Below are positions 8,637 to 17,963 of a stretch of DNA of 64,000 bases, one piece after another. The notes under the pieces were generated by a model that saw only the letters and a program-made list of their open reading frames with translations, made no database searches and was not told where the DNA came from. The position numbers and the translations under genes are program-made. The first letter of the stretch is position 1; each line of letters begins with the position of its first letter. This DNA comes from Hufsiella ginkgonis (GTDB taxonomy: Bacteria > Bacteroidota > Bacteroidia > Sphingobacteriales > Sphingobacteriaceae), in contig NZ_WVHS01000001.1 in NCBI RefSeq assembly GCF_009834915.1, positions 496,001 to 560,000 of the forward strand, read 5' to 3'.

Positions 8637-10670
8637 ATGATCAAGCGAGTTATCCTTCTTTCCCTGCTCACAACCGGCGTGGCGGTATCCGCCCGGCAAA
8701 ACAGCCTCCCCATCCGCAAAAGCGTAGAAACATCGAAACGCTCTATCCGGCTCGACGTACCGATGACCAATTCCATCCGCAAAGCCTTTGCTGCCGGCAC
8801 ACGCGATTTTTCCGGTAAACCGGGACCCGGCTACTGGCAGATAGAAGCCGACTACACCATCAATGCAAGCCTCGACCCGGCAACACAAATCATTACAGGC
8901 TCAGAAAAGATCAGCATGCGCAATAACAGCAAGGATGATCTGCGAACGATCGTGTTGCGCCTCGATCACAACATCTTTCGCCCCGAAGCCCAGCGCGGTT
9001 CATCCGTGCCTGCCGAAGCAACGGACGGCATGGTGTTAACAAGCCTGAAAGTAGACGGGCAAACAGTCGACCTCGCAGCGGCAACGACGCCATTTAGCGG
9101 TCGCGGTGGCGGAGGCGGAGGTGGCGGTAACGCAAATACCGGTGGAAAGCTCGCCGTTTCAGGGCTCACCCAAACCATTGCGACCATCAGCCTGCCCGAC
9201 CCGGTTAAAGCGGGAACAACCGCCGGTATCGAAATCGCCTGGCGCACCAAACTTCCCGGCGGCCTGAACGGCAGGGGACATCGCATGACGCAGCGTTTTG
9301 ACAGCAAGCTCTTTCAACCCACGCAATGGTATCCCCGCATTGGGAAATATGATGATCTGCGGGGCTGGGAAACAAGCCCTTACCTCGGTCCTTCTGAATT
9401 TTACAATAACTTCGGCAAGTTTGACGTATCGCTTACCGTTCCCGGCGGATGGATCGTAAGCGGCACGGGCGTACTTCAAAATCCGAACGAGGTGCTAACG
9501 GCAACGGCAAGACAGCGGCTGTCAACCGTTCTCAACTCGGATGATGACGTAGTCATCGTAAGCGGTGAATCGGAAAAAGGACCAGGTAAGGCCACTGCGC
9601 CGGGCGACAAGCTTACCTGGCACTTTATAGCCGACCGCGTTAACGACTTTGCCTGGGCAACCGCCGAGAACTTTACCTGGAAGGCTACACGCGCTACGAT
9701 CCCCGGTAAGGGGGCTATCCCCATCCATATGGTTTACCTGCCCGAAAGAAGCAACTCCTTTGAGCGGGCCGGCAAAGTAGCACGTCATGCGCTCGAATTC
9801 TATTCGGCACTGTGGGCGCCTTACCCGTTCCCGCAGCTCACCCTGCAGGACGGTCCGAGCGCAGGTATGGAATACCCCATGGTGATCAACTCCAACCAGG
9901 GCGCCGCCGATCATGAAACCGCACACCAGTGGTGGCCCATGACGCTTGGCACCAATGAAACACGCTACGGATGGATGGATGAAGGCTTTAACCAGTACAT
10001 GAACATCCTTTCCGCAGCTGATAGCAGGGGAACGCCTTATAACCTGGACGGCCTCGGACAAAGCTATGGCCGTATGAGCGGCAACGAAAGTGAAGCGCCC
10101 ATGATGTGGAGCGCGAACGACGCCGGCAGCGGCTACAGTTACCAAACATACAGCAAAACTCCGCTGATGCTCTCTATGCTGGGCGGAGTTGTAGGCGACC
10201 AGGCCGTGGTAAACGCGATGAAAAAATATACTGCAGCCTGGTCTTTCAAGCATCCGTCGCCATGGGACTACATCTTCTTCATGGATAACGAACTGGGACA
10301 GGACCTTGAATGGTTCTGGTACTATTGGTTATGGACAACGGAGTCTGTTGAAGGATCGATCCAGGACGTAAAAACCGCTGGCGGAAAAACTACCGTAACC
10401 GTTCACCAGGCAGGACAGATGCCATCGCCGGTGGTGCTGAAGGTGGAATTCGAAGCAGAAGGCGCCGCTATCAAAACCCTCCCGAACGCCAAAATGATAG
10501 ATGCTACCACGGCCGAAATCACCTGGCCCGCCTCAGTCTGGTTCGATGGAAGCCGCTCATATAATGCCGTGATGAATTTCGGCGACCGCAGGATCAAAAA
10601 GATCACGCTTGATCCGCATGGACGATTCCCGGATGCGAACACAGCGGATAATGTGTGGCCGAAGCAGTGA
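8637..10670 (+). CDS. Secreted M1-family zinc aminopeptidase
   Basis: The 677-residue protein has a signal peptide (about 1-19). The M1 active site is clear: HETAH at 426-430 (zinc ligands His426 and His430, catalytic Glu427) with the third ligand Glu449 exactly 18 residues later. The substrate-binding motif is GMEYP at 410-414, in place of the classical GAMEN. The N-terminal beta-domain carries an almost uninterrupted run of glycines near residue 160, an unusual flexible loop. It likely trims peptides in the periplasm or outside the cell. Its stop is 5 bases from the stop of the convergent trypsin-like gene, with no terminator between. Confidence 0.9.
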   Translation: MIKRVILLSLLTTGVAVSARQNSLPIRKSVETSKRSIRLDVPMTNSIRKAFAAGTRDFSGKPGPGYWQIEADYTINASLDPATQIITGSEKISMRNNSKDDLRTIVLRLDHNIFRPEAQRGSSVPAEATDGMVLTSLKVDGQTVDLAAATTPFSGRGGGGGGGGNANTGGKLAVSGLTQTIATISLPDPVKAGTTAGIEIAWRTKLPGGLNGRGHRMTQRFDSKLFQPTQWYPRIGKYDDLRGWETSPYLGPSEFYNNFGKFDVSLTVPGGWIVSGTGVLQNPNEVLTATARQRLSTVLNSDDDVVIVSGESEKGPGKATAPGDKLTWHFIADRVNDFAWATAENFTWKATRATIPGKGAIPIHMVYLPERSNSFERAGKVARHALEFYSALWAPYPFPQLTLQDGPSAGMEYPMVINSNQGAADHETAHQWWPMTLGTNETRYGWMDEGFNQYMNILSAADSRGTPYNLDGLGQSYGRMSGNESEAPMMWSANDAGSGYSYQTYSKTPLMLSMLGGVVGDQAVVNAMKKYTAAWSFKHPSPWDYIFFMDNELGQDLEWFWYYWLWTTESVEGSIQDVKTAGGKTTVTVHQAGQMPSPVVLKVEFEAEGAAIKTLPNAKMIDATTAEITWPASVWFDGSRSYNAVMNFGDRRIKKITLDPHGRFPDANTADNVWPKQ

Positions 10671-10675
10671 TCTTC

Positions 10676-11554
10676 TTATTGATCGATCCAGTGATGATAC
10701 ACGCTGATCCGCGTCCATTCCATCAGCAAACCGTAATACCCTTGCGTTAGTAAGGTACTTATCCCGGATTCGGAGTTGTGGCAAAGGCCCACCAGCTCCC
10801 ATCCTTTACGGCCTTTACGGAACAGACCGCCGCCGCTATCGCCGCCGCTGCAAATATACTCGAGCGGCAAGGGTTTTGCGCTGCCGATGCGGTTCCAGGA
10901 CGGCTCCAGGGGAGAATCAAAGTCGCAGATTAAGGTTGTCCGGTTGCCGTTGAGCAGCCGGCCGCCAAGACTGTCGACCATATTCTGGCCTGCCAGTTTT
11001 TTCCGGGACTGCGTTACCTCTGCCGGTTTTGAGGAAAACCCCGATGCGCCGTATCCGACGCCTACCACCGCGGCGCCAAGCTCGTCGGGCGTGGTATTTA
11101 GCCGGGCAGGCTTTACCTTGGTCACCTCCGCCGCCAACCCGATGAAGGCCAGGTCGGCAGAGGATGGGTTCTTCCCGTAGTCCGGGTGAATACGGATCAG
11201 TTTTACCGCATAATCACGGTCGCCGAACCGGGCATGACATTTTGCCGCTTCTACCGGGCTGGAGCTGGTGGGCACGTTCAGAACAACCGTCGAATTGCCC
11301 ATCTTCATGGTATCCTGCCTGAAGGAGGTATATTCCATCATCACGTGGGCCGCCGAAAGCACTTTACGCTTCCCGATCAGTACACAGGATCCGATCATCC
11401 TGTCGCCGTTAAACAGTTTCCCGACACAGTCGAATTGATGCTCAGCGGCCAGTTTCCGGTAGCCGGCTTCCTCTGCATCATCGCGCATAATGCCGGCAAA
11501 GCTTACGATGCCGGTAAGTATGCTTCCAAAAAAAAGAACCAGTTTATTTTTCAT
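10676..11554 (-). CDS. Trypsin-like (S1 family) serine protease
   Basis: The start is placed at the ATG at 11554, giving 292 residues. A TTG seven codons earlier is possible, but this ATG directly precedes the signal sequence KNKLVLFFGSILTGIVSFAG. The catalytic triad is visible: His70 in SAAHV, Asp134 in SSADLAFIGL, and Ser240 in GGDSGGG. Cys residues near His70 and before Ser240 could form the usual disulfides. It is a secreted chymotrypsin-fold protease with substrate unknown. It is convergent with the M1 peptidase gene, so this short interval encodes two exported proteases. Confidence 0.88.
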   Translation of the reverse strand: MKNKLVLFFGSILTGIVSFAGIMRDDAEEAGYRKLAAEHQFDCVGKLFNGDRMIGSCVLIGKRKVLSAAHVMMEYTSFRQDTMKMGNSTVVLNVPTSSSPVEAAKCHARFGDRDYAVKLIRIHPDYGKNPSSADLAFIGLAAEVTKVKPARLNTTPDELGAAVVGVGYGASGFSSKPAEVTQSRKKLAGQNMVDSLGGRLLNGNRTTLICDFDSPLEPSWNRIGSAKPLPLEYICSGGDSGGGLFRKGRKGWELVGLCHNSESGISTLLTQGYYGLLMEWTRISVYHHWIDQ

Positions 11555-11642
11555 GACTTCATTTATTTTCTCCAAAACTACGCCCGGGCTCTACGCGCCA
11601 GTACGAAAGACCGTTAAGCAGTGTTAATTAGTGTTAACCTTG

Positions 11643-11672
11643 TTTGGCAGGCGGAATGCGTTAGGTATTTTG
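11643..11672 (+). promoter_or_regulatory. Promoter of the two-component pair, near-leaderless
   Basis: TTTG at 11643-11646 is followed after 19 bases by TATTTTG at 11666-11672, a one-base-short version of TAnnTTTG. The ATG of the kinase is at 11677, about where transcription should begin, so the mRNA would have almost no leader. Confidence 0.5.
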
Positions 11673-11676
11673 CAGG

Positions 11677-13173
11677 ATGTCGCGGAAAGTAATCATGATC
11701 ACCGTGTTAATGACTGCGTGCTCCTCGCTGCTCGTCGGGCTGCAGCTATATTGGAATTTTCATTCGTACCGAAGTACCCGCCGGTCGTTTGCCAGCGAAA
11801 GCAATGCCGCACTTCAGCAAGCCGTAAGCCGCTTAATGAACCTCCGGCGAGATGAATTCGCTGCACAATACCGGGCATGGCTGGCCGACACGAACCTGGT
11901 GGTGATCAGCCTGAAATACAGACCGCACCTGGCGGGTTACGAATTCAGCATCCGCGATAAGGCAGCCTCACCGGGCAGACCGCCTTTCAGGATCGGGATG
12001 CCGGATATTGCCGTACCTGGCGGGAAGCTTACCGGGACAGTAAGACAGGCCTTTATCGCTTCATTCACAAAAAACCTGGTATACCAGGACTTACAGGGGA
12101 AGACCAATTTCTTTTATACTGATTCGCTCGGGAAACGCCTGGCAGATGCCTTCAGGCGCGACCGCCCGGACTTAAACCGCCTCACCGGCCTTTATCGCGC
12201 TGAGCTTTCGCGGTTCGACCTGGATTTTCCCTTTGTCCTCCGTGTCGCCCCGTACAAGTTCCGCCGATTCAGCGCCGAGGATCACCAGTCAGATGCCGAT
12301 AGCTATCGTACCCGTGGCTATACGTATGGCTTTGCCGACCCGGTGTACTCCTTAAGTGCCTGGTTCCCGCAACCGGGTCTGCTGCTCTTTCAAAAAATGA
12401 AAGGTGTACTACTGGCGTCGGTCCTGCTGATCAGTATCACCATTGCCTGTTATGCCTATACCCTAAAAACCATGTTTTCAGAGAAAAAGCTTGTCCGGTT
12501 AAAAGATGACCTGGTAAACAACATGACGCACGAGCTGAGAACACCTGTGGCCACTATCGCTATCGCCGCTGAGGCCGTAGACGATCCCTCAACCTCCCCG
12601 GCGTCCCGCAGCAATTACAACGCCATTATCCGCCAGCAAGCCGGCGCACTCTCCGCGCAGATCGACCGCATTTTGACAAGCATGGTACACCAGGGAAAAT
12701 CGGCGGGATTTACCGCGCGACCAGTACTCTTTACAGATCTTATGCGTCAAAGCCTGGAAATACATCAGCCTCGTATCGATGCTTTAAATGCGCGTATCGC
12801 CACCACATACCCTTTAAACGACCACGTCGTCGTTGCGGCAGATGCAGACCACCTTCGCAATGCGCTCAACAACCTGCTCGACAACGCGCTGAAATACAGC
12901 ACACAACCACCCGAAATCACGATCGCGCTCACCACCGGGGCGGAACTTCTCGAATATCGCATTACCAACCAGGGAACGGCCATCCCTCCCGAATACCATC
13001 GCCGGATCTTCGAGCGCTTTTTTCGTATTCCGTCCGCCCAATATCAAACGAGGGGATACGGTCTCGGACTAAGCTACGTGGCGCAAGTAGTGCGCGATCA
13101 CAAGGGAAGTATCTGCCTGGAAAGCACCGGTTCGGGGAATACATTTATCATTAAGTTACCCATCCACGTATGA
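11677..13173 (+). CDS. Sensor histidine kinase
   Basis: This 498-residue membrane kinase has transmembrane helices at about 7-27 and 247-267. They enclose a roughly 220-residue periplasmic sensor region with no family I recognise. The HisKA domain has the H box NNMTHELRTP, with phospho-acceptor His285. The HATPase domain shows the N box NALNNLLDNALKYS and the G box YGLGLSYV. There is no HAMP domain between helix 2 and HisKA, as in many Bacteroidota kinases. Its TGA overlaps the start of the response regulator (ATGA), so the pair is translationally coupled. The signal is unknown; the flanking protease and TonB genes are possible targets. Confidence 0.92.
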   Translation: MSRKVIMITVLMTACSSLLVGLQLYWNFHSYRSTRRSFASESNAALQQAVSRLMNLRRDEFAAQYRAWLADTNLVVISLKYRPHLAGYEFSIRDKAASPGRPPFRIGMPDIAVPGGKLTGTVRQAFIASFTKNLVYQDLQGKTNFFYTDSLGKRLADAFRRDRPDLNRLTGLYRAELSRFDLDFPFVLRVAPYKFRRFSAEDHQSDADSYRTRGYTYGFADPVYSLSAWFPQPGLLLFQKMKGVLLASVLLISITIACYAYTLKTMFSEKKLVRLKDDLVNNMTHELRTPVATIAIAAEAVDDPSTSPASRSNYNAIIRQQAGALSAQIDRILTSMVHQGKSAGFTARPVLFTDLMRQSLEIHQPRIDALNARIATTYPLNDHVVVAADADHLRNALNNLLDNALKYSTQPPEITIALTTGAELLEYRITNQGTAIPPEYHRRIFERFFRIPSAQYQTRGYGLGLSYVAQVVRDHKGSICLESTGSGNTFIIKLPIHV

Positions 13174-13847
13174 GCCCTCCAAACATCCTGTTTCTCGAAG
13201 ACGAACTGCAGCTGGCACACATCGTGTCAGAAGTGCTCCGCACCCGCGGATTTATGGTGGAGCATCATGCCAACGGCCGTTTGGGCCTGGAGGCGATCCG
13301 CAGATCAACGTTCGATATTTGCGTCGCTGATGTGATGATGCCTTTCATGGACGGTTTTAACTTCGTGCGCGAGCTGCGTAAAACCGATCCTGCGCTTCCC
13401 GTGCTGTTCCTTACCGCGCGGTCGCAGGACAAAGACCTGGTAGAGGGTTACGGCGCCGGGGGAAACGATTACCTCAAAAAGCCATTTAGCCTTGAGGAGC
13501 TCGTACTGCGTATCAATGAGCTGTTACACCGGCGACCGGTGATCGCGCAAACGGCTACTTCCGTCGGCACCTTCCTTCTCCGCGAACACCTGCAGGAACT
13601 CGTTTCCGCGGACGGCCTTGTCCAAAAGCTTTCCTTCCGCGAAACGCAGCTCCTTTCATTACTGGCGGCACGCAAAAATCAACTGCTCGACCGGCACGCG
13701 GCACTGATGCAGGTATGGGGTGAAGATTCGGTGTTTACAGCGCGCACCATGGATGTTTTTATCACGCGGCTGCGTAAACGCCTGCGGGCGGATCCTGGGA
13801 TAGGGATCCTGAGCGTCCGCGGATTTGGCTATAAGCTGCTATGCTGA
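13170..13847 (+). CDS. OmpR-family DNA-binding response regulator
   Basis: The 225-residue protein has a receiver domain (about 5-118) with acidic pocket Glu10/Asp11, phospho-acceptor Asp54 in VADVMMP, Thr82 and Lys104 in KKPF. The winged-helix OmpR/PhoB DNA-binding domain follows (about 130-225), ending IGILSVRGFGYKLLC. It overlaps the kinase gene by 4 bases and is its cognate partner. It likely activates or represses nearby envelope genes, but no binding site could be assigned. Confidence 0.93.
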   Translation: MSPPNILFLEDELQLAHIVSEVLRTRGFMVEHHANGRLGLEAIRRSTFDICVADVMMPFMDGFNFVRELRKTDPALPVLFLTARSQDKDLVEGYGAGGNDYLKKPFSLEELVLRINELLHRRPVIAQTATSVGTFLLREHLQELVSADGLVQKLSFRETQLLSLLAARKNQLLDRHAALMQVWGEDSVFTARTMDVFITRLRKRLRADPGIGILSVRGFGYKLLC

Positions 13848-13952
13848 CGAAGCCGTATAACCGCTTAAAGATCGTTATCCAAACGTAGAGCCGAGCCGAA
13901 TAATCGTTTGCTTCCGTATGTGGCGATCCGCAGGTCCGCCAGGCATGGCCGC

Positions 13953-14708
13953 TTACAGTAATAATCCCCGCAGGTAAATCTTCCGGCGGGTGCCTTGCGG
14001 GATTTTCAACTGCGTTTCGACAATTGCGCGGTACTCTGCCTGTGTTTTCTTCTTGCCTTTGGTTGGCGGCGCGAGGGCAGGTGGCGCGGCGGCATCGATC
14101 TTCGTGGCCGTCCAGGTCATATTTTCGTGGGGCAGCGATAGCAGCAGGATCATTCCCGGCAAGCCGGTAAATGATTCCGGGCCGCCCGAAACGGGAATAT
14201 CGCCGGTAAAAAAGGCAACTACATATACCGAATCCATGATTAACCCGTTCGCCCGGCGACAGGGATAACCGAGTATGGTACGCGTTTCGTCGGTTACCTT
14301 CCATTTGACGGGCCGCACCGTATCCGTTACCAGAAAGAGCCCGTAAGGTGAATCTCTTTGGGTGGTCCTCACGCCGGTTTCGAGGTCGGTGTAAACCAGG
14401 TTGTTCTGCGCCACCGCCGGGTTCAGCAGGGAATATGACGCGGCCTCCGCGCCGGAATTATAAAGCGTTTTGTTCTGCGAAAAATCCAGCGAGCTTTTGA
14501 ATACCGCGAACTTCGGCTTCGTTTTATACAGCTCAAGCAGCTTCTCTTTTTGGGCTTTATCGTCCACAAGCTTCGACATCACCTCGGCTACGTTAACAGA
14601 TTTTTCGTATTCAATAGATCCGCTGGTAATCATTTTTACATGCTGCGCCCGCAGGCTATCGGCCAGGCACAACAACAGGAAGAAAAATGCAATAGGTAGC
14701 TGTTTCAT
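13953..14708 (-). CDS. GLPGLI family secreted protein
   Basis: The start is placed at the ATG at 14708, which begins the signal peptide MKQLPIAFFFLLLCLADSLR, giving 251 residues. An in-frame start 50 codons upstream would run into the preceding gene. The family motif appears as GLPGMI in FTGLPGMILLLS, followed by MTWTATKID. A lysine-rich KGKKKTQAEY segment lies near the C terminus. GLPGLI proteins are of unknown function and usually sit beside TonB-dependent receptors. Here the gene starts 7 bases after such a receptor, so the two are clearly one operon and probably one outer-membrane/periplasm complex. Confidence 0.87.
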   Translation of the reverse strand: MKQLPIAFFFLLLCLADSLRAQHVKMITSGSIEYEKSVNVAEVMSKLVDDKAQKEKLLELYKTKPKFAVFKSSLDFSQNKTLYNSGAEAASYSLLNPAVAQNNLVYTDLETGVRTTQRDSPYGLFLVTDTVRPVKWKVTDETRTILGYPCRRANGLIMDSVYVVAFFTGDIPVSGGPESFTGLPGMILLLSLPHENMTWTATKIDAAAPPALAPPTKGKKKTQAEYRAIVETQLKIPQGTRRKIYLRGLLL

Positions 14709-14715
14709 ATTCGTA

Positions 14716-17472
14716 TCACTTTGCGTTTGACGGTGGTCCGCCCATCCGGTTAAAATCCCACACCACCGATAACATGAAGTATCGTTTGATGGTATTATAT
14801 TCTGTTTGGGAGAAAATATTGCCGGCCGACTGCGGACCGCTCCCCGTGCTCCTGGCAATGCCTTTGTTCTGGTTAAGCAGGTCGTTTACCGTGAGGTTGA
14901 GGCTGAGATCTTCGCTTTTAAAGAATTTCCTGGTGAAGGTAGTAGTTAAAAGCAGCCGGCTGAAATCCTGGTTAAATGCCTGTGTCCGTTCCTGGAACCG
15001 GTAGTTGGCCGTAGCGTCGACCTGCATCTTTCCCGGGAGGTAAAGGTTTAACGAACCATCTGCCCTTACGGACCAGCCGTTGTTAGCCGCCCCGTTTTGC
15101 ACCGACGATTGGTTAACCACATACCCCGGGTAAACCGACAGCCGGAACCCGTACTTCTTTACTGCCGTTTTCATCACCGAAATTGTGCCTGCATAGTTCC
15201 ATAGGCCGGTTTTATTCAGCACCTTGTTGGTAAGGTTGTAGTAATTATCTCCATCCATGTTCAGGCCAAACCCGATGCGCATCTCCGGGTCGGTAAGCTC
15301 TTTACCCATCTCCATCGCCACTGATAGAGAAGTTGGTTTCTTATCCTCCAGGTTCACATACCGGAGGACGCTTTTCCCCGCGGCATCGGTGGCGATGCTG
15401 GTGGTGATGGCGTTATTAATGAACGAATAAGCGCTGGAAAGAAAGACCACGAAAGCGCCCGATCCTAAAATAAGCTGATGCTCATATACGAACGAGCTGG
15501 TGTAAGAAGGCTTTAAACCCGGGTTTCCCAGGAGGATATTCAGCGGGTCTGTATTTACTTTCAGGGGCTGTAGCTGGTCAATGGTGGGTTGCCGGGCAGA
15601 CCCTTCATACCCCAGCAGGAACGACCGGTTCTGATAAACCACCTGGGGATTCCAGTTCCAGTACCAGCGATCGTATACGCGGCCTGAACGCAGGTCGGTT
15701 TGCTTATCGCTTATACGAGATACGCGACTGCCGAAATTAAAAACGGTTTTACCCTTATGGTAGCTGAAAACGGCGCCTGCCTGGTTGCTTAGCAGGTTCC
15801 GTTTAAAGTTATTGGAGTACACCGTATCCGCCAGGTCGTACCGGCCAGGCGCCGAGGGATTAAACGACCGGCTATCAGACGTATTGCTGTTCATGTTCAG
15901 CCCGTAATTGAGCACCAGCGCAAGGTTCCTGGAAAAAGGCTCCGACCAGGTAAGATTGCCATTGGTCACCAGGCTTGTGGCATCAGCCAACTTATATTGA
16001 TCTATCGTTTGCGTGCTGTCGGGCGCTGCGCCGGATGATCCGTAAAAACTGTTTAAAGAGTACAAATACCCCCGCGCCTGCAGCTCGTTATAAGCCTGGC
16101 TAAACGCGAAAGACATCGTGCGTCCTGCTTTTTGAAATTTCCTGTTCCATAGAGCGTTCAGCGATACCGCTGCCTGGTCTGCGTCATTCGCCAGGTTACG
16201 GGCCTGGGTGTTTAGCAGCGCCTGGTTGTCCTTCACGCTCCTGGTGGTCGATCCGATGCCTGTCCGGCTGTTTGCCAAGGCGCCGCTCACGCCCAGTTTC
16301 AGCGTAGACGACGGGCTTAAAGCTGCCTGGTAGGTGGCGTCGAGTTTATGCCTGAAATTGGTGTTGTCGTTTTCCTGCGCCATACCGGTGTAGATGGCTC
16401 CGCCTGGAAGATTATTTTGGATCCGGGTGTTTTTTGTGCCCGTCACGTTTATCGTGCCGATCTTATAGTTCATGTTGAGGTATTGCTTGTCACCTCCCCA
16501 TCTTTTATCGTAATGCAGGCCGCCCGTTTTCGTGGAAGGCAAGCCTTCTCCGGTATAAGTACCGTTAAAAGACTCCAGCATATCTCCCTGCCTCAGCGGC
16601 GTTATACCGTATTTGTTGCTTTCCAGTGAGCCCAGGCCGGTTCGGTTGGTGTTCCCGATAGTGCCGTAGGCTGAGAATTTCTGTTTCGACCTGAATGCGT
16701 TGAACATGACCTGTCCCTGGTAATAACCGGCCGCCAGGCCGCCGTCTGACCGGCCGAAATACCCGCGTTTTTTGTCTTCTTTTAATGTGATGTTAATCGT
16801 TCGTTCTTTCGCGCCGTCGTCAACTCCCGTCAAAGCGGCCTGATCGCTCCTTTTGTCGAAGAGCTGCACTTTATTTACCATATCGGCCCTGATATTTTTA
16901 GTAACCAGTGAAGGATCATCCCCAAAAAACTCTTCGCCCTCCAGCAGTACCCGGCTAACCTGTTTACCGCGCGCCGTAATGTTTCCCTTTTCGTCAACCT
17001 GCACGCCAGGCAGCTGTCGCAGTAAATCTTCTACACGGTCGTTGGGCTGGGTTTTGTAACTGCCTGCGTTGTACTCGGTAGTGTCTCCTTTCATCCTCAC
17101 GGCAGGAGTACCATTAATGGCTATTTCCTGCAGCAAACGGCTTTTAAGCATCATGTTGATCTCTCCAAAGTCTTTCACGGCGTTACCGGGGCCCAAATTG
17201 AACTGTTCAGAATGATCTGCATAGTCATGATAAGAAATCAGTAACATAAACGCACCCGCCGGCAAATTTGCGATGCTAAACGACCCATCTGCTTTGGTAA
17301 GTGTGAACTTTACGATGGTAGAATCCTCCGAATGAAGTACGCTAACGGAGGCGCTGGTCAATTTTATATGCTGCGAAGTATCGGTAACCGAGCCCTTTAT
17401 AGAATAGCCGTTCTGTGCGAGCATGGTCATGGAAAAAACATTAAGCATTAAAAATAAAAAAATGAATTTCAT
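14716..17472 (-). CDS. TonB-dependent receptor-like outer-membrane beta-barrel protein
   Basis: The ATG at 17472 (MKFIFLFLMLNVFSMTMLAQ) is taken as the start because it opens a normal signal peptide; an in-frame start 30 codons earlier adds no signal features. The 918-residue protein has a carboxypeptidase-regulatory-like domain (about 20-110). Next comes a plug domain with VEDLLRQLPGVQVDEKGNI and the VLLEGEEFFGDD loop, then a long barrel (about 250-918). It ends SVVWDFNRMGG with a polar tail, as is usual for this outer-membrane barrel group. It forms an operon with the GLPGLI gene 7 bases downstream and probably transports an unknown ligand. Confidence 0.88.
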   Translation of the reverse strand: MKFIFLFLMLNVFSMTMLAQNGYSIKGSVTDTSQHIKLTSASVSVLHSEDSTIVKFTLTKADGSFSIANLPAGAFMLLISYHDYADHSEQFNLGPGNAVKDFGEINMMLKSRLLQEIAINGTPAVRMKGDTTEYNAGSYKTQPNDRVEDLLRQLPGVQVDEKGNITARGKQVSRVLLEGEEFFGDDPSLVTKNIRADMVNKVQLFDKRSDQAALTGVDDGAKERTINITLKEDKKRGYFGRSDGGLAAGYYQGQVMFNAFRSKQKFSAYGTIGNTNRTGLGSLESNKYGITPLRQGDMLESFNGTYTGEGLPSTKTGGLHYDKRWGGDKQYLNMNYKIGTINVTGTKNTRIQNNLPGGAIYTGMAQENDNTNFRHKLDATYQAALSPSSTLKLGVSGALANSRTGIGSTTRSVKDNQALLNTQARNLANDADQAAVSLNALWNRKFQKAGRTMSFAFSQAYNELQARGYLYSLNSFYGSSGAAPDSTQTIDQYKLADATSLVTNGNLTWSEPFSRNLALVLNYGLNMNSNTSDSRSFNPSAPGRYDLADTVYSNNFKRNLLSNQAGAVFSYHKGKTVFNFGSRVSRISDKQTDLRSGRVYDRWYWNWNPQVVYQNRSFLLGYEGSARQPTIDQLQPLKVNTDPLNILLGNPGLKPSYTSSFVYEHQLILGSGAFVVFLSSAYSFINNAITTSIATDAAGKSVLRYVNLEDKKPTSLSVAMEMGKELTDPEMRIGFGLNMDGDNYYNLTNKVLNKTGLWNYAGTISVMKTAVKKYGFRLSVYPGYVVNQSSVQNGAANNGWSVRADGSLNLYLPGKMQVDATANYRFQERTQAFNQDFSRLLLTTTFTRKFFKSEDLSLNLTVNDLLNQNKGIARSTGSGPQSAGNIFSQTEYNTIKRYFMLSVVWDFNRMGGPPSNAK

Positions 17473-17583
17473 CGACCGCTTTATTTCTAATAAATTGTCT
17501 ATTTTGGTATTCACAATTACCGCTCCGCATCCGATAGACACAAGTCGATCGTTTTCCATCAATAGTTTATTATTCCTAAAATT

Positions 17584-17943
17584 ATGAAAACGCTATTATC
17601 CCTGTTGCTGGTTCTCCATTTTACGTTATTGAATGAACCAAAGTTGCTGGTTAAAACAGAAACCATACAGTTTACCGTAAAAAAAGGAATAAAGAAGAAG
17701 ATCAACGTTCCCATCCAAAATACCGGCGATGCGCCGCTAATAATCTACGCGGTAGAACCGACTTGCGGATGCACCGTTTCCGAATTCCCCAAGGTGCCCA
17801 TTAAGGCGGGCGAAAACGGCAACATATTCCTGGAGTTCGACAGTGCAAAAAAACCGGTAGGAACAGGGTCGGTGAACATCATCATCAAATCGAACACCCG
17901 CTACAAATATGCCAGGATCGTACTGGTTGCATCGGTTATTTAA
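17584..17943 (+). CDS. DUF1573 family exported protein (first paralogue)
   Basis: This 119-residue protein has a signal peptide (about 1-16) and a single DUF1573 beta-sandwich with the hallmark TCGCTVSEFPKVPIKAG. The two cysteines of CGC are conserved. DUF1573 is an immunoglobulin-like fold of unknown function common in Bacteroidota. It is clearly paralogous to the gene at 17964-18326 (both have PLIIY, CGCT, and G-V-I strands at matching positions). The two genes face each other with 20 bases between stops. Divergent from the TonB barrel gene, with a 111-base gap. Confidence 0.85.
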   Translation: MKTLLSLLLVLHFTLLNEPKLLVKTETIQFTVKKGIKKKINVPIQNTGDAPLIIYAVEPTCGCTVSEFPKVPIKAGENGNIFLEFDSAKKPVGTGSVNIIIKSNTRYKYARIVLVASVI

Positions 17944-17963
17944 CATCCCCTTTAACGGGACAA

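Noticed and set aside
9522..10253. Long open frames antisense to the M1 peptidase
   Set aside because: They have no signal or motif and depend on the codon bias of the sense gene, which carries a complete M1 active site.
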